DNA of 62,751 nt from a virus. Under the pieces are notes generated by a model. The model saw only the letters and a list, made by a program, of their open reading frames with translations, did not search any database and was not told the DNA's origin. Both the position numbers and the translations under genes were made by a program. Below are positions 9,133-18,925 of this stretch, piece by piece. The first letter of the stretch is position 1. Each line of letters starts with the position of its first letter. The DNA is taken from IMG/VR virus record IMGVR_UViG_3300019776_000051, positions 1 to 62,751 of that record; one strand, 5' to 3'.

Positions 9133-9456
9133 CTATACAATAGTTTCTTCAGGATTTTTAGACTCAATTATAGGTTCAGGACTTGGAGGATTTGGGGGTA
9201 AAAAATCTCCTGTAATAGTAAGATTTAATTGTGATGCTACCCAATCCCAAGCATAGTTATCACTTTGCCATTGAGTATAAGCGTCTCCACTCATAACTAA
9301 AGTTCCATTAGCTAATGGTGTTTGGTATTCATCCAATAAGATATATGCAAAAGATGCACTACTATTTAATATTACACCTGTTGCGTAAGTATTTAAAATA
9401 GAAGCTACTAATACTTGACCATTAATCCAAATGTTTACGGGCTCGATTGTTTTCAT
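9133..9456 (-). CDS. Putative tail-fibre accessory protein
   Basis: This 107-aa protein (VNIWINGQVLVASILNTYAT) is beta-rich up to about residue 75 and then has a proline-rich tail (PPNPPSPEP). It contains a segment WQSDNYAWDWVASQLNL. It follows the long fibre and the 204-aa protein, the common place for small chaperone or tip proteins of the adsorption device. No catalytic motif is visible. Confidence 0.55.
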   Translation of the reverse strand: MKTIEPVNIWINGQVLVASILNTYATGVILNSSASFAYILLDEYQTPLANGTLVMSGDAYTQWQSDNYAWDWVASQLNLTITGDFLPPNPPSPEPIIESKNPEETIV

Positions 9457-9478
9457 TTTATTTTTTTTATATTATTAA

Positions 9479-10093
9479 TTACGGAAAAATTACAGGAATA
9501 GGTGAATAATTAACTAAATCTAAACTATAATAAATTCTTAGTGTTGAACCACTTCCAAATCCATCAAACTTATCTATATAAAAATATGGGGCACTACTTG
9601 GTGGAATAGTAATATAACTTGAAGAAATCAAATTAGTACCAAAACCTGTAATTGTTCCTGATACGGATATTGATACTATAGTGTTTAAATATACCGCTAA
9701 AACATCAACGTTTGAAGCAATAGAACCACCGCTTTGACCGCCACTATTAAATTGTATCTTAACATACACAGCAGATAGACTATTATTCCAAATGTACCCT
9801 GTAATTGTAGAATTTGGACCTGTTACAGGATAATTGGCTTGTCCATAAATGTAAATAGGCTCACTTGGAACCGAAGCAGTCAAATCTTGTTTAGCAACTA
9901 ATTGATTAGATGCTTTTGATGCATAGCCTCCATTTGAAGTATTAATATTTACATACGTATTAGCATCAGTTTTTGTAATACATTCATTTGAAGCAGGAAT
10001 ACTTGTCTTAGAAGTAAACACTCCTGTATTTACTGCGTCTTGCAAGTTGTTAAATGTAACCATCTGATTATTTGCTAATGTACTCCAAGGCAT
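9479..10093 (-). CDS. Putative tail-fibre or receptor-binding protein
   Basis: This 204-aa protein begins MPWSTLANNQMVTFNNLQDA and is rich in Ser, Thr, Asn, Gly and Tyr, as in phage fibre and receptor-binding domains. The N-terminal 75 residues (KTDANTYVNINTSNGGYASK) resemble attachment repeats, and the rest is predicted beta structure. It starts two bases after the stop of the 2174-aa fibre and is likely co-translated with it. Confidence 0.6.
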   Translation of the reverse strand: MPWSTLANNQMVTFNNLQDAVNTGVFTSKTSIPASNECITKTDANTYVNINTSNGGYASKASNQLVAKQDLTASVPSEPIYIYGQANYPVTGPNSTITGYIWNNSLSAVYVKIQFNSGGQSGGSIASNVDVLAVYLNTIVSISVSGTITGFGTNLISSSYITIPPSSAPYFYIDKFDGFGSGSTLRIYYSLDLVNYSPIPVIFP

Positions 10094-10094
10094 A

Positions 10095-13000
10095 TTAATT
10101 CAGATTTAATTGTGTTTCTAACTCAGATACTCTTTTCTTAAGTATAGTAATCTCATCCTCAATTACCGCAATCTTAGCAGTATGCACTTGAGTATAGGAA
10201 AGACTTAAAAACCCTGCATCATTTTTAGTAACTGCAGTTGATAGTATATCTTGAACATCTTGTGCAAAGTATCCAACCTCTTCTCTACCATCTTTTATAT
10301 ATAACTTAGGCTTTATATTTTGAATCCCAATTACTTTATAATCATCTTTAATGAGATTTTTTAATCTGCTATCTGATGATTCAAAGAAAGAAGTAGCTGT
10401 AACGGAACCATAAACAGTCACTGCTTGTTTAAATACTGTAGTATTTGAACCATAACTTACAGATGAATGTTGTGCAGTGGAATAATTCAAAGCAGTAAAT
10501 TCATTGCCATCTAGCCAACCACCATAGTTTGTTTGTATTGCATCTATATAAGCTACACTATATCCCGGAGCAGAATAAATATACAATGCCAAGTATTGTG
10601 TTCCATTGTAAGGCAATTGAACTAATGAAGTTTGGTATGCTTGGTAACTTGTTTGAACAAACGCAATTGCATTACCATATGATACAGTAAAATCAAATTG
10701 GTCGTGTACATCTATACCAATTCCATTTACCCTTTCCATTGTAATCTTTCCTCTGAATCCACAGTTTACAGTACTATTCCCAAATGTTGGATACTTACAT
10801 AATAAAATATATCTGTGTCTATAATCCTGACCATCTAACCCTATTGTTACAAATTTTGCTTGAGAACCACCATCATTACCTAATGTTGTTACCGGAGCAC
10901 CAACGTATAAATTTCCATAAACATATAATTTGCTATAAATATCAATAAATGTATTGCTCATATACATTCTTTCAACAGAACCTGTTCCAATTCTGATGAT
11001 GTTATTGTTCATATTTATATATGACTCATAACCTGTTGTAGACCCTGCTCTAAATCTTGATGTTGTTACATCTGCTCCACTTCCAAATATTGTATTGTAA
11101 GGATAAGATGCCCCATTATAATAAGAAGACCTAATCTCAGGTGCATTAACAATATTTGAAAATGTAGATTCACCTCCCGGATTTATATATAATGCCTTTG
11201 TTGTAGTAACTCCTGAACCATTAAATGCAGATACATATAAAGATAATCCTGCTGCTGCAGAACCATAAACAGAATCATATGATGCACCCATACCTACAGG
11301 GTAAACTAAACTATTCCATTTTTGAAATAAAAGTAATTGTGCCGCATCTCCTGCTGATACAGAGCCATAAACACTTATTTCATTACTTCCACTTGCATTA
11401 GAAATAGCTCCATTTGCAATTTGCAATGCACTACTTGGATTTGTTGCTTTTATCCCTACTTTTCCTGTATTTAATATTCTTACCCATTCTGTATTATTTG
11501 TACCTAAAACCAATGGACCATCAGCAAGATTACCAATAGCAAATACAGCACCACTAACAGGTTGACCTAATATCATTACTGAATTAGTACAACTATTACT
11601 AAATAACGTCTCAGGTCCATAAGTAGAGCCGTGAGCCCTCATATCAATTCTTGCATTGTTTTCAGTAACCTTTGTTACAATGCTAATCATTCTACTTGCT
11701 GCACCACCCGTACTTGTAAACTGTACAGTATTTGTAGAACCACTTGCGTTTACTACAAATGCATCTACACCGCTACCATTAATAGTTGAATTATTATTAG
11801 CTGTAATACTATTTTCAAAATTAACATTACCTGTAGAACGAATAACCTGAATAGGAGCTCCTAAATATGCTCCTGTATCTGAATATCTATAAAGAGTAAA
11901 ATTAGACCCTGCATTACTGCCTGTTTCCGTTCCCGCTGATTCTGTATCCCATCTTAAATATCCACTATTACCTTGTTGTCCTACCTTATAAAATAAAATT
12001 CCATAAAGAGAAACATAAGAACTTATAAGTCCTCCATTAGCATATATACTTCCTGCAAAAGTAGCTGTATTTGCTGCTCCATCTATTTTAAATAAATTAG
12101 TACCCTTACCGTTATATACAGTAAAATTTCTAAAATATGATGTGCCACTATTATATCCAACATAGTTTATTGCAACACCTGCATTATCTGATGCAGTAGC
12201 ATATTCTTCTAAAGCATCTCCTCTTAATATAGAATAGGCATTCTTAATGTATCCACTAAAAATAACATCGCTACCATATAATATAGGATAAATATCTACT
12301 CTACTATCATCCCATTGTAGTTGTACACTTTTAACACAATTACCATCTATAAAACCTAATGCACCACCTCTATTTGCATATCCCGACGCTGCTGAATTTG
12401 CTCTAAATCTAATTAATGGTCCATTAATACAATTTGCTGATTCAATAAACCAATCATTTGAATTATTCTTATTATATTGAATATTTCCGGTCATCTGACC
12501 ACCTGATAATGGAAGATAATTACCTAAAGCACTTGTTAATGCAAGTGTTCCTGTAGCTCCGGGTAAAGTATATGTATAAGTACCATTACTTAATGTAGAG
12601 CCCACTGTTACACTTCCCGCAAATACAACATTACCACTTGAATCCAAACTCATTTTTTGAGTTGCTGTACCACTTCCAAAACCAAATAATATTTTACCAT
12701 TATTTTGATTTCCCAAACACATATCTCCCGCTACTGCACCTTGGATATAATTATTGGCAGCTCCTGCCATTGCAATAAATCCATTTATTGTCGCACCTGT
12801 AACAGCGTTTGATAATCTTACCGATGGAGCTGTACCAACTAATTGCAATTGGTCATCAGTACCTCCTGTATTGATAGTAACTTTTGCAGTAAATGTTTTA
12901 AGTGCAGATATAGTTTGAACTGTGTCAGTTGTAACGTAATTCCCTGCTACTTGCTTATTGTTAAATGTGTTCCAATCAGTACTGCTTAAATATCCATTGC

Positions 13001-16000
13001 TTGATACACCTGCTTGTGTAATACTAATAACTCCCGTAGTATTATTATATTGAATAGGAGCGGTACCACTCAATGATGTAAGAGTGATAAACGAAGCACC
13101 ATTAGTAAGCTGATTAGTATTTGTTGGTATAGTAATAACACCTGTAGTGCTATTATAAGCTCCACTGCCTGCAGTAAATGATAATGCCGCACGTGCTCTA
13201 CTATTTAAGAAATATTGATTAGTAGCTCCTTCAGGAATATTGTCAGTGGTTAAACTAACAGCACCTGTCTGTCCGTTTACACTTACTACAGCGTCAGTAT
13301 TATCTACCTGCTGCCACGCTGTCCCATCAAATATAGCCCAATCCCCTACGAACCAATCTGTGATTCCATCAAGATTTGTATTACCTGCAACACTTACAAT
13401 GTAATAGTACCCTTTTGTTCCAACACCACTTGCTAATGAAGGAGTGTTAGTTGATGCATTCCAAGTCCCTTGATAAATCGAACCACCTACAAGACCGTTA
13501 ATTTGATTCTGCAACTTACCAAATGCAGTAAGCATTGTGTCAGTTGCTTGAACAGTTCCTCCTGTAATATTAATCCCTGTTAAAACTTTTGCTGTAACAG
13601 AGGCGTTGTTTAAAGTAACTGCAGCAGCACCCGGACCTGAAGCTGTAGCTTCTCCCGTAAGCGATGTAATATAGTTACCCGCTGCTTGTTTATTATTAAA
13701 AGTGGTCCAATCAGTTGAACTTAAATATCCATTCTGACTACCACTTGCTTGCTGAATTGTAATGTTTGGAGTCGAACCACCGCTTGATGCCAATGGACTA
13801 CTTGCCGTAACGCTACCTACTTTAGTATTGAATGTTGACCAATCTGCAGCACTTAGTGCTCCACGATTAGCAGCACTCGCTGTTGGTACATTTAATGTAA
13901 TAACAGGAGTTGTAGACCCATTCGCAACACTTGAGTTTAAATCAGTTCCACTTGTGCCTAATGTCAATGCAGCTACTGATGTAACTGTGCCAACATTCCA
14001 AGTTCTGTTTCCACTTAAATCGTAAGTTGTTCCATTAATAGTTAACTCAGTTGCAGCATTAGCCGGAGTATATCCTAAAATACCTGCGACTGTATTATTC
14101 TCATATCTTAATGTAGATGCGTTCCACCAAATACTTGCTTTGTCAGCAGGACTTGGAGCATACACATTATGTAATTCTCCAAGCTCATATCCTGTGTCAA
14201 CGGCTACATAAATCTTACCATTAACTGCGTGAGCATATGTTACATAACCAACAATAACTGCGTGATTAGGTGCTACCGGTCTAATATTTGTTAACTGACC
14301 CGGAGTCGTTGCAGATAAATAAACAACATCTCCATCAACCCAAGTTTCACCTTGAAGTGAACCTGTTGTATTGATTTGCTTTACTTCACCAAAGTTTGTA
14401 ATAAATCCTTCTTGGTTTACCAAGATAGTCTCAGTAACAATACCTAATACCTCTGTACTATTGTTCTCATTATTACCTTGAGCTAAGACAACAGCAAGAC
14501 GTTGCCCTTGGGCACCACCTTCTGCTACTTTTCTTATACGAACAACTTGATAGTTTGCTTCCATCAAGTCAATTCCTGACTTATTTACAACTCTTGTAAC
14601 GTTCTCTTCACCAATTTGAAGTGTAACATTGTTACCCATCAATCTTAAATCCATTGTGCCGTCAACAGAGTTCCACTGCATACGTCCAACTTGTAATGTG
14701 CCTGATGGCGTCAAGTCAGCTTGGAAGTATCCTGCAGATATTCCGTATTCGCCTAAGTCAACATTTGTTGTTGCTCCTGTATAAGGGACAAATCCTGTTA
14801 ATCCCGGGAATGTCTGAAGTGCACCTGTACCATCAATATATTGTAATGATGTACCTGCACCTGTAATTGCAATCGTACCATTTGAAGTCAATGGGCTATT
14901 TGCCACACTAAATGCTGATGGCATACTTACACCAACTGATGTAAGACCTGTGTCTAAGTCTGTCCAAGATGCAGTAATTGTATTACCATCTTGTTCGTTA
15001 AGCGTTAATGTCTTTGTTGTTGTTCCTGTAACTGCAGCACTTACAATACTTCTGTCATAAGCTGTATTCCAATTTCCTGAGTTATCAGTAATATATGTGA
15101 TGGTTCCGGCAGTAGATTTAACTAAGCCGGTTCCACCTAAGTAATTTTGTTTGTTGTTGAAGGTTGTCCAATCAGTAGCACTTAAGTATCCATCAACCGA
15201 TGTTGTTGCCTTAGGGATGCTAAATGCTCCTGTTAATGGATTATATGTTAAAGGTGCATTTGCACTTAATGAACCAAGTGTAATATATCCTGCTCCATTT
15301 AATATTTGACTATTGTCAGTAGGAATAGTGATAACACCTGAAACGTTGTTATAAGCACCACTTCCTGCTGCAAAACTAAGAGCACCTCTTGCTCTACTAT
15401 CTAAATAGTAAAGATTAGTTGTACCCTCAGGAATGTTGTCTGTTGTTAAACTAACTGCTCCTGTAAATCCGTTTACACTTACTACAGATTCAGTGTTGTC
15501 AACTTTTTGCCAAGTGCTTTCGCTAAATATAGCCCAATCACCCACTTGCCAATCAGTAATACCATTTAAGTTGGTAGTACCTGCTACGTTTACAATATAG
15601 TAGTTTCCTTGTACTCCTACACTACTCTGTAATGTTGGTACGTTTGTACTTGCATTCCAAGTTCCCTTGTATTGCACCCCGCCTACTAACGCATTGATTT
15701 GACTTTGGGTCTTACCAAACGCTGTCAATATGCTATCAGATGCATTAATTGTTCCGGCAGTTGGATTAAATCCTGTCAATACCTTTCCAATCACAGCAGC
15801 ATTACCTAAAGTAACACTTGCCGCTCCGGGACCACTTGCAGTCGCTTCACCTGTTAATGCAGTAATATAGTTTCCTGCATTTTGCTTACCATCAAAAGTA
15901 ATCCAATCAGAAGATGACAAATATCCGTTTTGAGTATTTGTTGCTTTCTGAATGCTAATTACATTTGTTGCAGGATTTAAAAATAATGGAGAAGTCGCTG

Positions 16001-16619
16001 TATATACAGGCAAGCTCACCCATTCAACCCCTGTTCCTGTACTTGATAAAACCTGACCAACGCCACCAACTGCAGCATTACCATCAGTGATAGTACCATC
16101 GAGAGTAATATTGGTATTGATAGTTGCAGTATCTGTATCAACATCTAATGCTTCAAGACCTGCATCTAATATAATTCCTGTAGTTGAGGTATTACCTACC
16201 TCTAAAACTTGTTGTAAGTTAGGTGTGAAGATTGGAGGAAGTGTAACCCAAGCTACGCCATCTTCTGTACTTGTAAGTACTTGTCCTTCTGTACCTGCTG
16301 AATCTTCTGAATCAAATACACTACCTACTATGTGAGTCTCCTCATTTAAGTAGGTAATGTATAGATTAGCAGTATCTGTAACGTCAAGATTTGTAGTAGT
16401 AATAGTGCCGAATAGATTGATGTCTTGAGTTGCTGTATTCCCATAATCTAATACTCCTTGCAAATTGTTTGCAGGAATAACAGGTAGAAATAAGTCCAAT
16501 AACTCCTGTAACGTAAAGTTATACGTTGCATCTTCTATTTCTCCTCCAACACTTGTACCAATTAGCTTATCGGCTAATTTAGGTACAGGGACTACTTCGT
16601 ATGTACTAATCTTTGACAT
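10095..16619 (-). CDS. Long tail fibre with C-terminal S74 intramolecular chaperone
   Basis: This 2174-aa protein is the main adsorption fibre. The N-terminus (MSKISTYEVVPVPKLADKLI) resembles the adjacent 88-aa protein and is probably the tail-attachment domain. Residues about 230-1240 hold repeated units ending in variants of YLSSTDWTTFNNKQ (five seen), including a duplicated block of about 260 residues. The C-terminus is a peptidase S74 endosialidase-type chaperone: SDSRLK near 2081, then GYFAQDVQD and a terminal coiled coil (IAVIEDEITILKKRVSELE). Such domains trimerise fibres and usually cut themselves off. Codon content is A/T-rich like its neighbours. Confidence 0.9.
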   Translation of the reverse strand: MSKISTYEVVPVPKLADKLIGTSVGGEIEDATYNFTLQELLDLFLPVIPANNLQGVLDYGNTATQDINLFGTITTTNLDVTDTANLYITYLNEETHIVGSVFDSEDSAGTEGQVLTSTEDGVAWVTLPPIFTPNLQQVLEVGNTSTTGIILDAGLEALDVDTDTATINTNITLDGTITDGNAAVGGVGQVLSSTGTGVEWVSLPVYTATSPLFLNPATNVISIQKATNTQNGYLSSSDWITFDGKQNAGNYITALTGEATASGPGAASVTLGNAAVIGKVLTGFNPTAGTINASDSILTAFGKTQSQINALVGGVQYKGTWNASTNVPTLQSSVGVQGNYYIVNVAGTTNLNGITDWQVGDWAIFSESTWQKVDNTESVVSVNGFTGAVSLTTDNIPEGTTNLYYLDSRARGALSFAAGSGAYNNVSGVITIPTDNSQILNGAGYITLGSLSANAPLTYNPLTGAFSIPKATTSVDGYLSATDWTTFNNKQNYLGGTGLVKSTAGTITYITDNSGNWNTAYDRSIVSAAVTGTTTKTLTLNEQDGNTITASWTDLDTGLTSVGVSMPSAFSVANSPLTSNGTIAITGAGTSLQYIDGTGALQTFPGLTGFVPYTGATTNVDLGEYGISAGYFQADLTPSGTLQVGRMQWNSVDGTMDLRLMGNNVTLQIGEENVTRVVNKSGIDLMEANYQVVRIRKVAEGGAQGQRLAVVLAQGNNENNSTEVLGIVTETILVNQEGFITNFGEVKQINTTGSLQGETWVDGDVVYLSATTPGQLTNIRPVAPNHAVIVGYVTYAHAVNGKIYVAVDTGYELGELHNVYAPSPADKASIWWNASTLRYENNTVAGILGYTPANAATELTINGTTYDLSGNRTWNVGTVTSVAALTLGTSGTDLNSSVANGSTTPVITLNVPTASAANRGALSAADWSTFNTKVGSVTASSPLASSGGSTPNITIQQASGSQNGYLSSTDWTTFNNKQAAGNYITSLTGEATASGPGAAAVTLNNASVTAKVLTGINITGGTVQATDTMLTAFGKLQNQINGLVGGSIYQGTWNASTNTPSLASGVGTKGYYYIVSVAGNTNLDGITDWFVGDWAIFDGTAWQQVDNTDAVVSVNGQTGAVSLTTDNIPEGATNQYFLNSRARAALSFTAGSGAYNSTTGVITIPTNTNQLTNGASFITLTSLSGTAPIQYNNTTGVISITQAGVSSNGYLSSTDWNTFNNKQVAGNYVTTDTVQTISALKTFTAKVTINTGGTDDQLQLVGTAPSVRLSNAVTGATINGFIAMAGAANNYIQGAVAGDMCLGNQNNGKILFGFGSGTATQKMSLDSSGNVVFAGSVTVGSTLSNGTYTYTLPGATGTLALTSALGNYLPLSGGQMTGNIQYNKNNSNDWFIESANCINGPLIRFRANSAASGYANRGGALGFIDGNCVKSVQLQWDDSRVDIYPILYGSDVIFSGYIKNAYSILRGDALEEYATASDNAGVAINYVGYNSGTSYFRNFTVYNGKGTNLFKIDGAANTATFAGSIYANGGLISSYVSLYGILFYKVGQQGNSGYLRWDTESAGTETGSNAGSNFTLYRYSDTGAYLGAPIQVIRSTGNVNFENSITANNNSTINGSGVDAFVVNASGSTNTVQFTSTGGAASRMISIVTKVTENNARIDMRAHGSTYGPETLFSNSCTNSVMILGQPVSGAVFAIGNLADGPLVLGTNNTEWVRILNTGKVGIKATNPSSALQIANGAISNASGSNEISVYGSVSAGDAAQLLLFQKWNSLVYPVGMGASYDSVYGSAAAGLSLYVSAFNGSGVTTTKALYINPGGESTFSNIVNAPEIRSSYYNGASYPYNTIFGSGADVTTSRFRAGSTTGYESYINMNNNIIRIGTGSVERMYMSNTFIDIYSKLYVYGNLYVGAPVTTLGNDGGSQAKFVTIGLDGQDYRHRYILLCKYPTFGNSTVNCGFRGKITMERVNGIGIDVHDQFDFTVSYGNAIAFVQTSYQAYQTSLVQLPYNGTQYLALYIYSAPGYSVAYIDAIQTNYGGWLDGNEFTALNYSTAQHSSVSYGSNTTVFKQAVTVYGSVTATSFFESSDSRLKNLIKDDYKVIGIQNIKPKLYIKDGREEVGYFAQDVQDILSTAVTKNDAGFLSLSYTQVHTAKIAVIEDEITILKKRVSELETQLNLN
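12950..13730 (-). repeat. Intragenic fibre duplication, copy B
   Basis: This segment of the fibre gene is homologous to 15150-15930. Shared protein signatures include GEATASGPGAA, QGTWNAST, DWAIF, VSVNGxTGAVSLTTDN and SRARxALSF. Limits are approximate. Confidence 0.75.
15150..15930 (-). repeat. Intragenic fibre duplication, copy A
   Basis: This is the partner of 12950-13730, about 2.2 kb away in the same gene and same orientation. The copies differ at many codons, so the duplication is old or under diversifying selection. Confidence 0.75.
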
Positions 16620-16633
16620 CCGCTATAATATTT

Positions 16634-16900
16634 TTAATGTACTATCTTCAAATCATCTCCTGTTCTGTAGATTTGACCCACAGTTAATCCCGCTGCTACT
16701 GCTGAAGCATTATCAGCATAAGCAGGAACGTTGTTAATTACAATAGCGGGAGCATTAAAGTTTTGCTGAAACAAAGCTAATAACTCAGCTAAAGTAAAAT
16801 TATAGGTCGCATTTACAGGCGTACCCCCAATCTTAGTACCAACAAGTTTGTCATTTAATATTGGTAGTGCATTAATTGGATATGAACTAATCTTTGCCAT
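16634..16900 (-). CDS. Small paralogue of the fibre N-terminal attachment domain
   Basis: The 88-aa product starts MAKISSYPINALPILNDKLV and shares the pattern K-I-S-x-Y, L-x-DKL-x-GT-x-x-GG, ATYNFTLxELLxLF with the first 50 residues of the 2174-aa fibre 15 bp downstream. It therefore looks like a free-standing copy of the virion-attachment domain with a different short C-terminal half (YADNASAVAAGL, IYRTGDDLKI). It could be an alternative fibre base, a connector subunit, or the remains of a second fibre. Confidence 0.7.
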   Translation of the reverse strand: MAKISSYPINALPILNDKLVGTKIGGTPVNATYNFTLAELLALFQQNFNAPAIVINNVPAYADNASAVAAGLTVGQIYRTGDDLKIVH

Positions 16901-16901
16901 T

Positions 16902-17243
16902 TTATACTAATGTTAAAAGGTACAATGTCTCATTTATAAGACCAATCATTTCGTCCATAATGTTTTGCAAGTCTGATGCATAGTTATCTCTTTCAGCTTC
17001 AATAGTTGCTTGCATACCCTTTAAATGAGTAACTGCATCTTGCTTTTTAGATTCAGGGATAACAATATCAAGACGACCACTACGACCAAACAACTTCTCA
17101 GTAAATGAGTCAGTCAAGTCTAAGATACCATCATAATAAGCATTAAGTGCCTTATGCTCTGCAAAAGACCTTGTATCCAAATGAGTCAAGTGCATCATAT
17201 CTCTTGACTGAAAAAGGAGTCCTAAGAATTTGTTAGGTGCCAT
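16902..17243 (-). CDS. Helical protein with ferritin/Dps-like pattern
   Basis: This 113-aa, mostly helical protein has a His/Asp/Glu pattern (MMHLTHLDTRSFAEHKALNA, then YYDGILDLTDSFTEKLFG) reminiscent of ferritin-like four-helix proteins such as Dps. The rest is two further helices (HLKGMQATIEAERDNYASDL, DEMIGLINETLYLLTLV). Small helical proteins of this kind are often seen near the lysis genes in Bacteroidota phages. The metal site is not certain, so function is open. Confidence 0.55.
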   Translation of the reverse strand: MAPNKFLGLLFQSRDMMHLTHLDTRSFAEHKALNAYYDGILDLTDSFTEKLFGRSGRLDIVIPESKKQDAVTHLKGMQATIEAERDNYASDLQNIMDEMIGLINETLYLLTLV

Positions 17244-17246
17244 AGT

Positions 17247-17486
17247 TTATTTTTTTTCTTTGTGAGTTACTTCGCCTGTCTGTGTATTAATCACAGCATC
17301 AGCTCCGTACTTCTCAATTAATACTTTTTCGTTGTTTGAAAAAGCATCCATTACCTTCTCAGCTTGAGAGATAAGTGACTGCTTTTTTAATTCAAGGTCT
17401 CCAAGAGCAATCTTAATCTTAGTGAACTCTTGTGTTCCTGTCTTAATGAAATCTAATTCTTCTGCTGTTAATGTCTGATTTGCCAT
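17247..17486 (-). CDS. Small coiled-coil protein, unknown function
   Basis: The 79-aa product starts at MANQTLTAEELDFIK. I chose 17486 because it directly follows the AAACTCAAATCAAATG leader and a TATATTTG box at 17508-17515; a longer upstream start would lie within the spanin gene. Residues 12-60 form a continuous amphipathic helix, followed by a short hairpin (INTQTGEVTHKEKK). No family recognised. Confidence 0.6.
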   Translation of the reverse strand: MANQTLTAEELDFIKTGTQEFTKIKIALGDLELKKQSLISQAEKVMDAFSNNEKVLIEKYGADAVINTQTGEVTHKEKK

Positions 17487-17507
17487 TTGATTTGAGTTTA
17501 ATTTATA

Positions 17508-17515
17508 CAAATATA
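17508..17515 (-). promoter_or_regulatory. Candidate -7 box before the fibre operon
   Basis: Minus strand reads TATATTTG, an exact TAnnTTTG match, 22 nt before the 79-aa gene start. No clear -33 element is seen. It may drive the fibre genes separately from the lysis genes. Confidence 0.5.
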
Positions 17516-17529
17516 GTAAATAAAAATTA

Positions 17530-17985
17530 TCATTTTCTTCCGAATCTCCATATAAGCCATAGGGCAATTGGTATCAATAAAAGCCACAAATAGAATAGGT
17601 AGTTTGCTTTCTTGTCAACCTTTTTGTCGAATGTCTTCTCCTTAACCTCTCTTTTTACAGAAAGCTGTTTATCGGTGGATTGAGTCACAACTATTTTAGA
17701 CGAATCCACAAGGTGTCTTCGTGCTTTCTTTACTTTTACTTTAGCATTAAAGTACTTGGTTGTGCCAATGATTATAGGCTTGGATGTGTCGATAGGAGTT
17801 ACCTCAACTTCTTCAGTACTATCGGTAATGACAATAGCGTTCTGCTGAATGCTCACGCTATCTTTCTTTTCAACAGATACGCTGTCTGTGTAAGTCTGTG
17901 TTTGGGTTTTAGTTACAGCCACCTTCCTTGCTGCACAACTGAATAGAAGGGGAATAACTAATGCCAATGCAAGGTATTTCCCCAT
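17530..17985 (-). CDS. Putative unimolecular spanin (u-spanin) lipoprotein
   Basis: This 151-aa protein starts with a lipoprotein signal peptide (ALVIPLLFSC, lipobox Cys about 17) and ends with a transmembrane helix (YLFYLWLLLIPIALWLIW) followed by a short basic tail. In between lies a charged, strand- and helix-prone periplasmic region. A protein anchored in the outer membrane by lipid at one end and in the inner membrane by a C-terminal helix is the signature of u-spanins, which fuse the two membranes at the end of lysis. It directly follows the endolysin and holin genes. Confidence 0.72.
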   Translation of the reverse strand: MGKYLALALVIPLLFSCAARKVAVTKTQTQTYTDSVSVEKKDSVSIQQNAIVITDSTEEVEVTPIDTSKPIIIGTTKYFNAKVKVKKARRHLVDSSKIVVTQSTDKQLSVKREVKEKTFDKKVDKKANYLFYLWLLLIPIALWLIWRFGRK

Positions 17986-17990
17986 AGGTA

Positions 17991-18497
17991 TTAGATTAAT
18001 ACAAAGCCGTTCTTGTCAACTTTGTCGGTTTTATGTAATGTTTGCAAATCTACAATAGACTTGCCAAATGTTTTCTGAAAATGAGGAGCATCTACGAACT
18101 TCCAATCTCCTCCCCACTCGTAACCATATCTCTTGAAGATAGCCACAATCTCTTGCCAATCAGCTTTCTTGTCACCATCAAAGTCAGTCTTGCTATCCCA
18201 ACTTGCTGTCTCAAAGCTGCTATTGCCATCTTTGTCTACAAGCAATGCGATGTCAATCGCTAATCCATAGTTATGGTATGACTGACCGCCTTTAGCATTT
18301 GTAACCTTAGACCCTTTCTTGGTTCTTCCTTGAGCGTACAATGCGTCCTGCTCGGCAAATGTTCTATGTGTGTGAGTAAATCTACAGATAGCTTTCCCTG
18401 TCAATGCCTTGCAAATCTCGTCATATAACAAGACTGCCTCATCTCGTAGTTTTGGATGAAGCAGTTTGATTCTATCTAAAGTAACTTGGTCTTTCAT
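17991..18497 (-). CDS. Endolysin, M15-family L-Ala-D-Glu-type peptidase
   Basis: This 168-aa protein cleaves peptidoglycan stem peptides. The zinc site of M15 (LAS) peptidases is visible: His75 in SYHNYGLAIDI, Asp82, and His139 in DAPHFQ. The layout matches T5-type endolysins, with the typical AQGRTKKGSKVTNAKGGQS stretch. There is no signal peptide, so it needs the adjacent holin. It overlaps the holin stop and is followed by the u-spanin candidate, giving a complete lysis cassette. Confidence 0.9.
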   Translation of the reverse strand: MKDQVTLDRIKLLHPKLRDEAVLLYDEICKALTGKAICRFTHTHRTFAEQDALYAQGRTKKGSKVTNAKGGQSYHNYGLAIDIALLVDKDGNSSFETASWDSKTDFDGDKKADWQEIVAIFKRYGYEWGGDWKFVDAPHFQKTFGKSIVDLQTLHKTDKVDKNGFVLI

Positions 18498-18925
18498 TTA
18501 ATATCGTTAATGTCCGTTTTTATCTCTTTTGCTCTGTTCAATAAGTTCTTAAGCATCTTCCATATGTCAATCTTAAAACTCTCCTCGATGTTCTCTTTAA
18601 TAGACACGAGTTCTATGAACATAAGCAAGATAGCACATATCTTGGTAAACATAAAATCAAATCCGAATGCGTGCTTCACGAACTCATTCAAAAGAAACTT
18701 ATCCATCAAGAACAAAAACAACACACATACTTCATATAATAACATCTTACTTACGATGTTGGATAATTTTCTACTTCTCACACTCTTCCACCCGTTTAAC
18801 TTGATTGACTTAAAGATTCCCGTAAATGTGTCAAGCATTATTGCTGACGCCACAGCTATTAATAGCCCGTGAATGGGAGCAAATAGAAGAAGTATAGATG
18901 CTATTAGGTATTGTATATATTTCAT
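18494..18925 (-). CDS. Holin
   Basis: This 143-aa membrane protein has hydrophobic segments at about 5-35 (QYLIASILLLFAPIHGLLIA), 62-78 (LLYEVCVLFLFLMDKFLL) and 92-110 (FTKICAILLMFIELVSI), with a charged helical C-terminus. The FTGIFKSIKLNGWKSVRS loop between the first two resembles the phage holin family found in Bacteroides and Firmicutes phages. It overlaps a small basic gene upstream (ATGA) and the endolysin downstream. Confidence 0.75.
   Translation of the reverse strand: MKYIQYLIASILLLFAPIHGLLIAVASAIMLDTFTGIFKSIKLNGWKSVRSRKLSNIVSKMLLYEVCVLFLFLMDKFLLNEFVKHAFGFDFMFTKICAILLMFIELVSIKENIEESFKIDIWKMLKNLLNRAKEIKTDINDIK

Noticed and set aside
10095-16619. Mobile element or CRISPR-like repeats in the fibre gene
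   Set aside because: The repeats are in-frame protein repeats with diverged codons and irregular spacing, typical of fibre shaft duplication.
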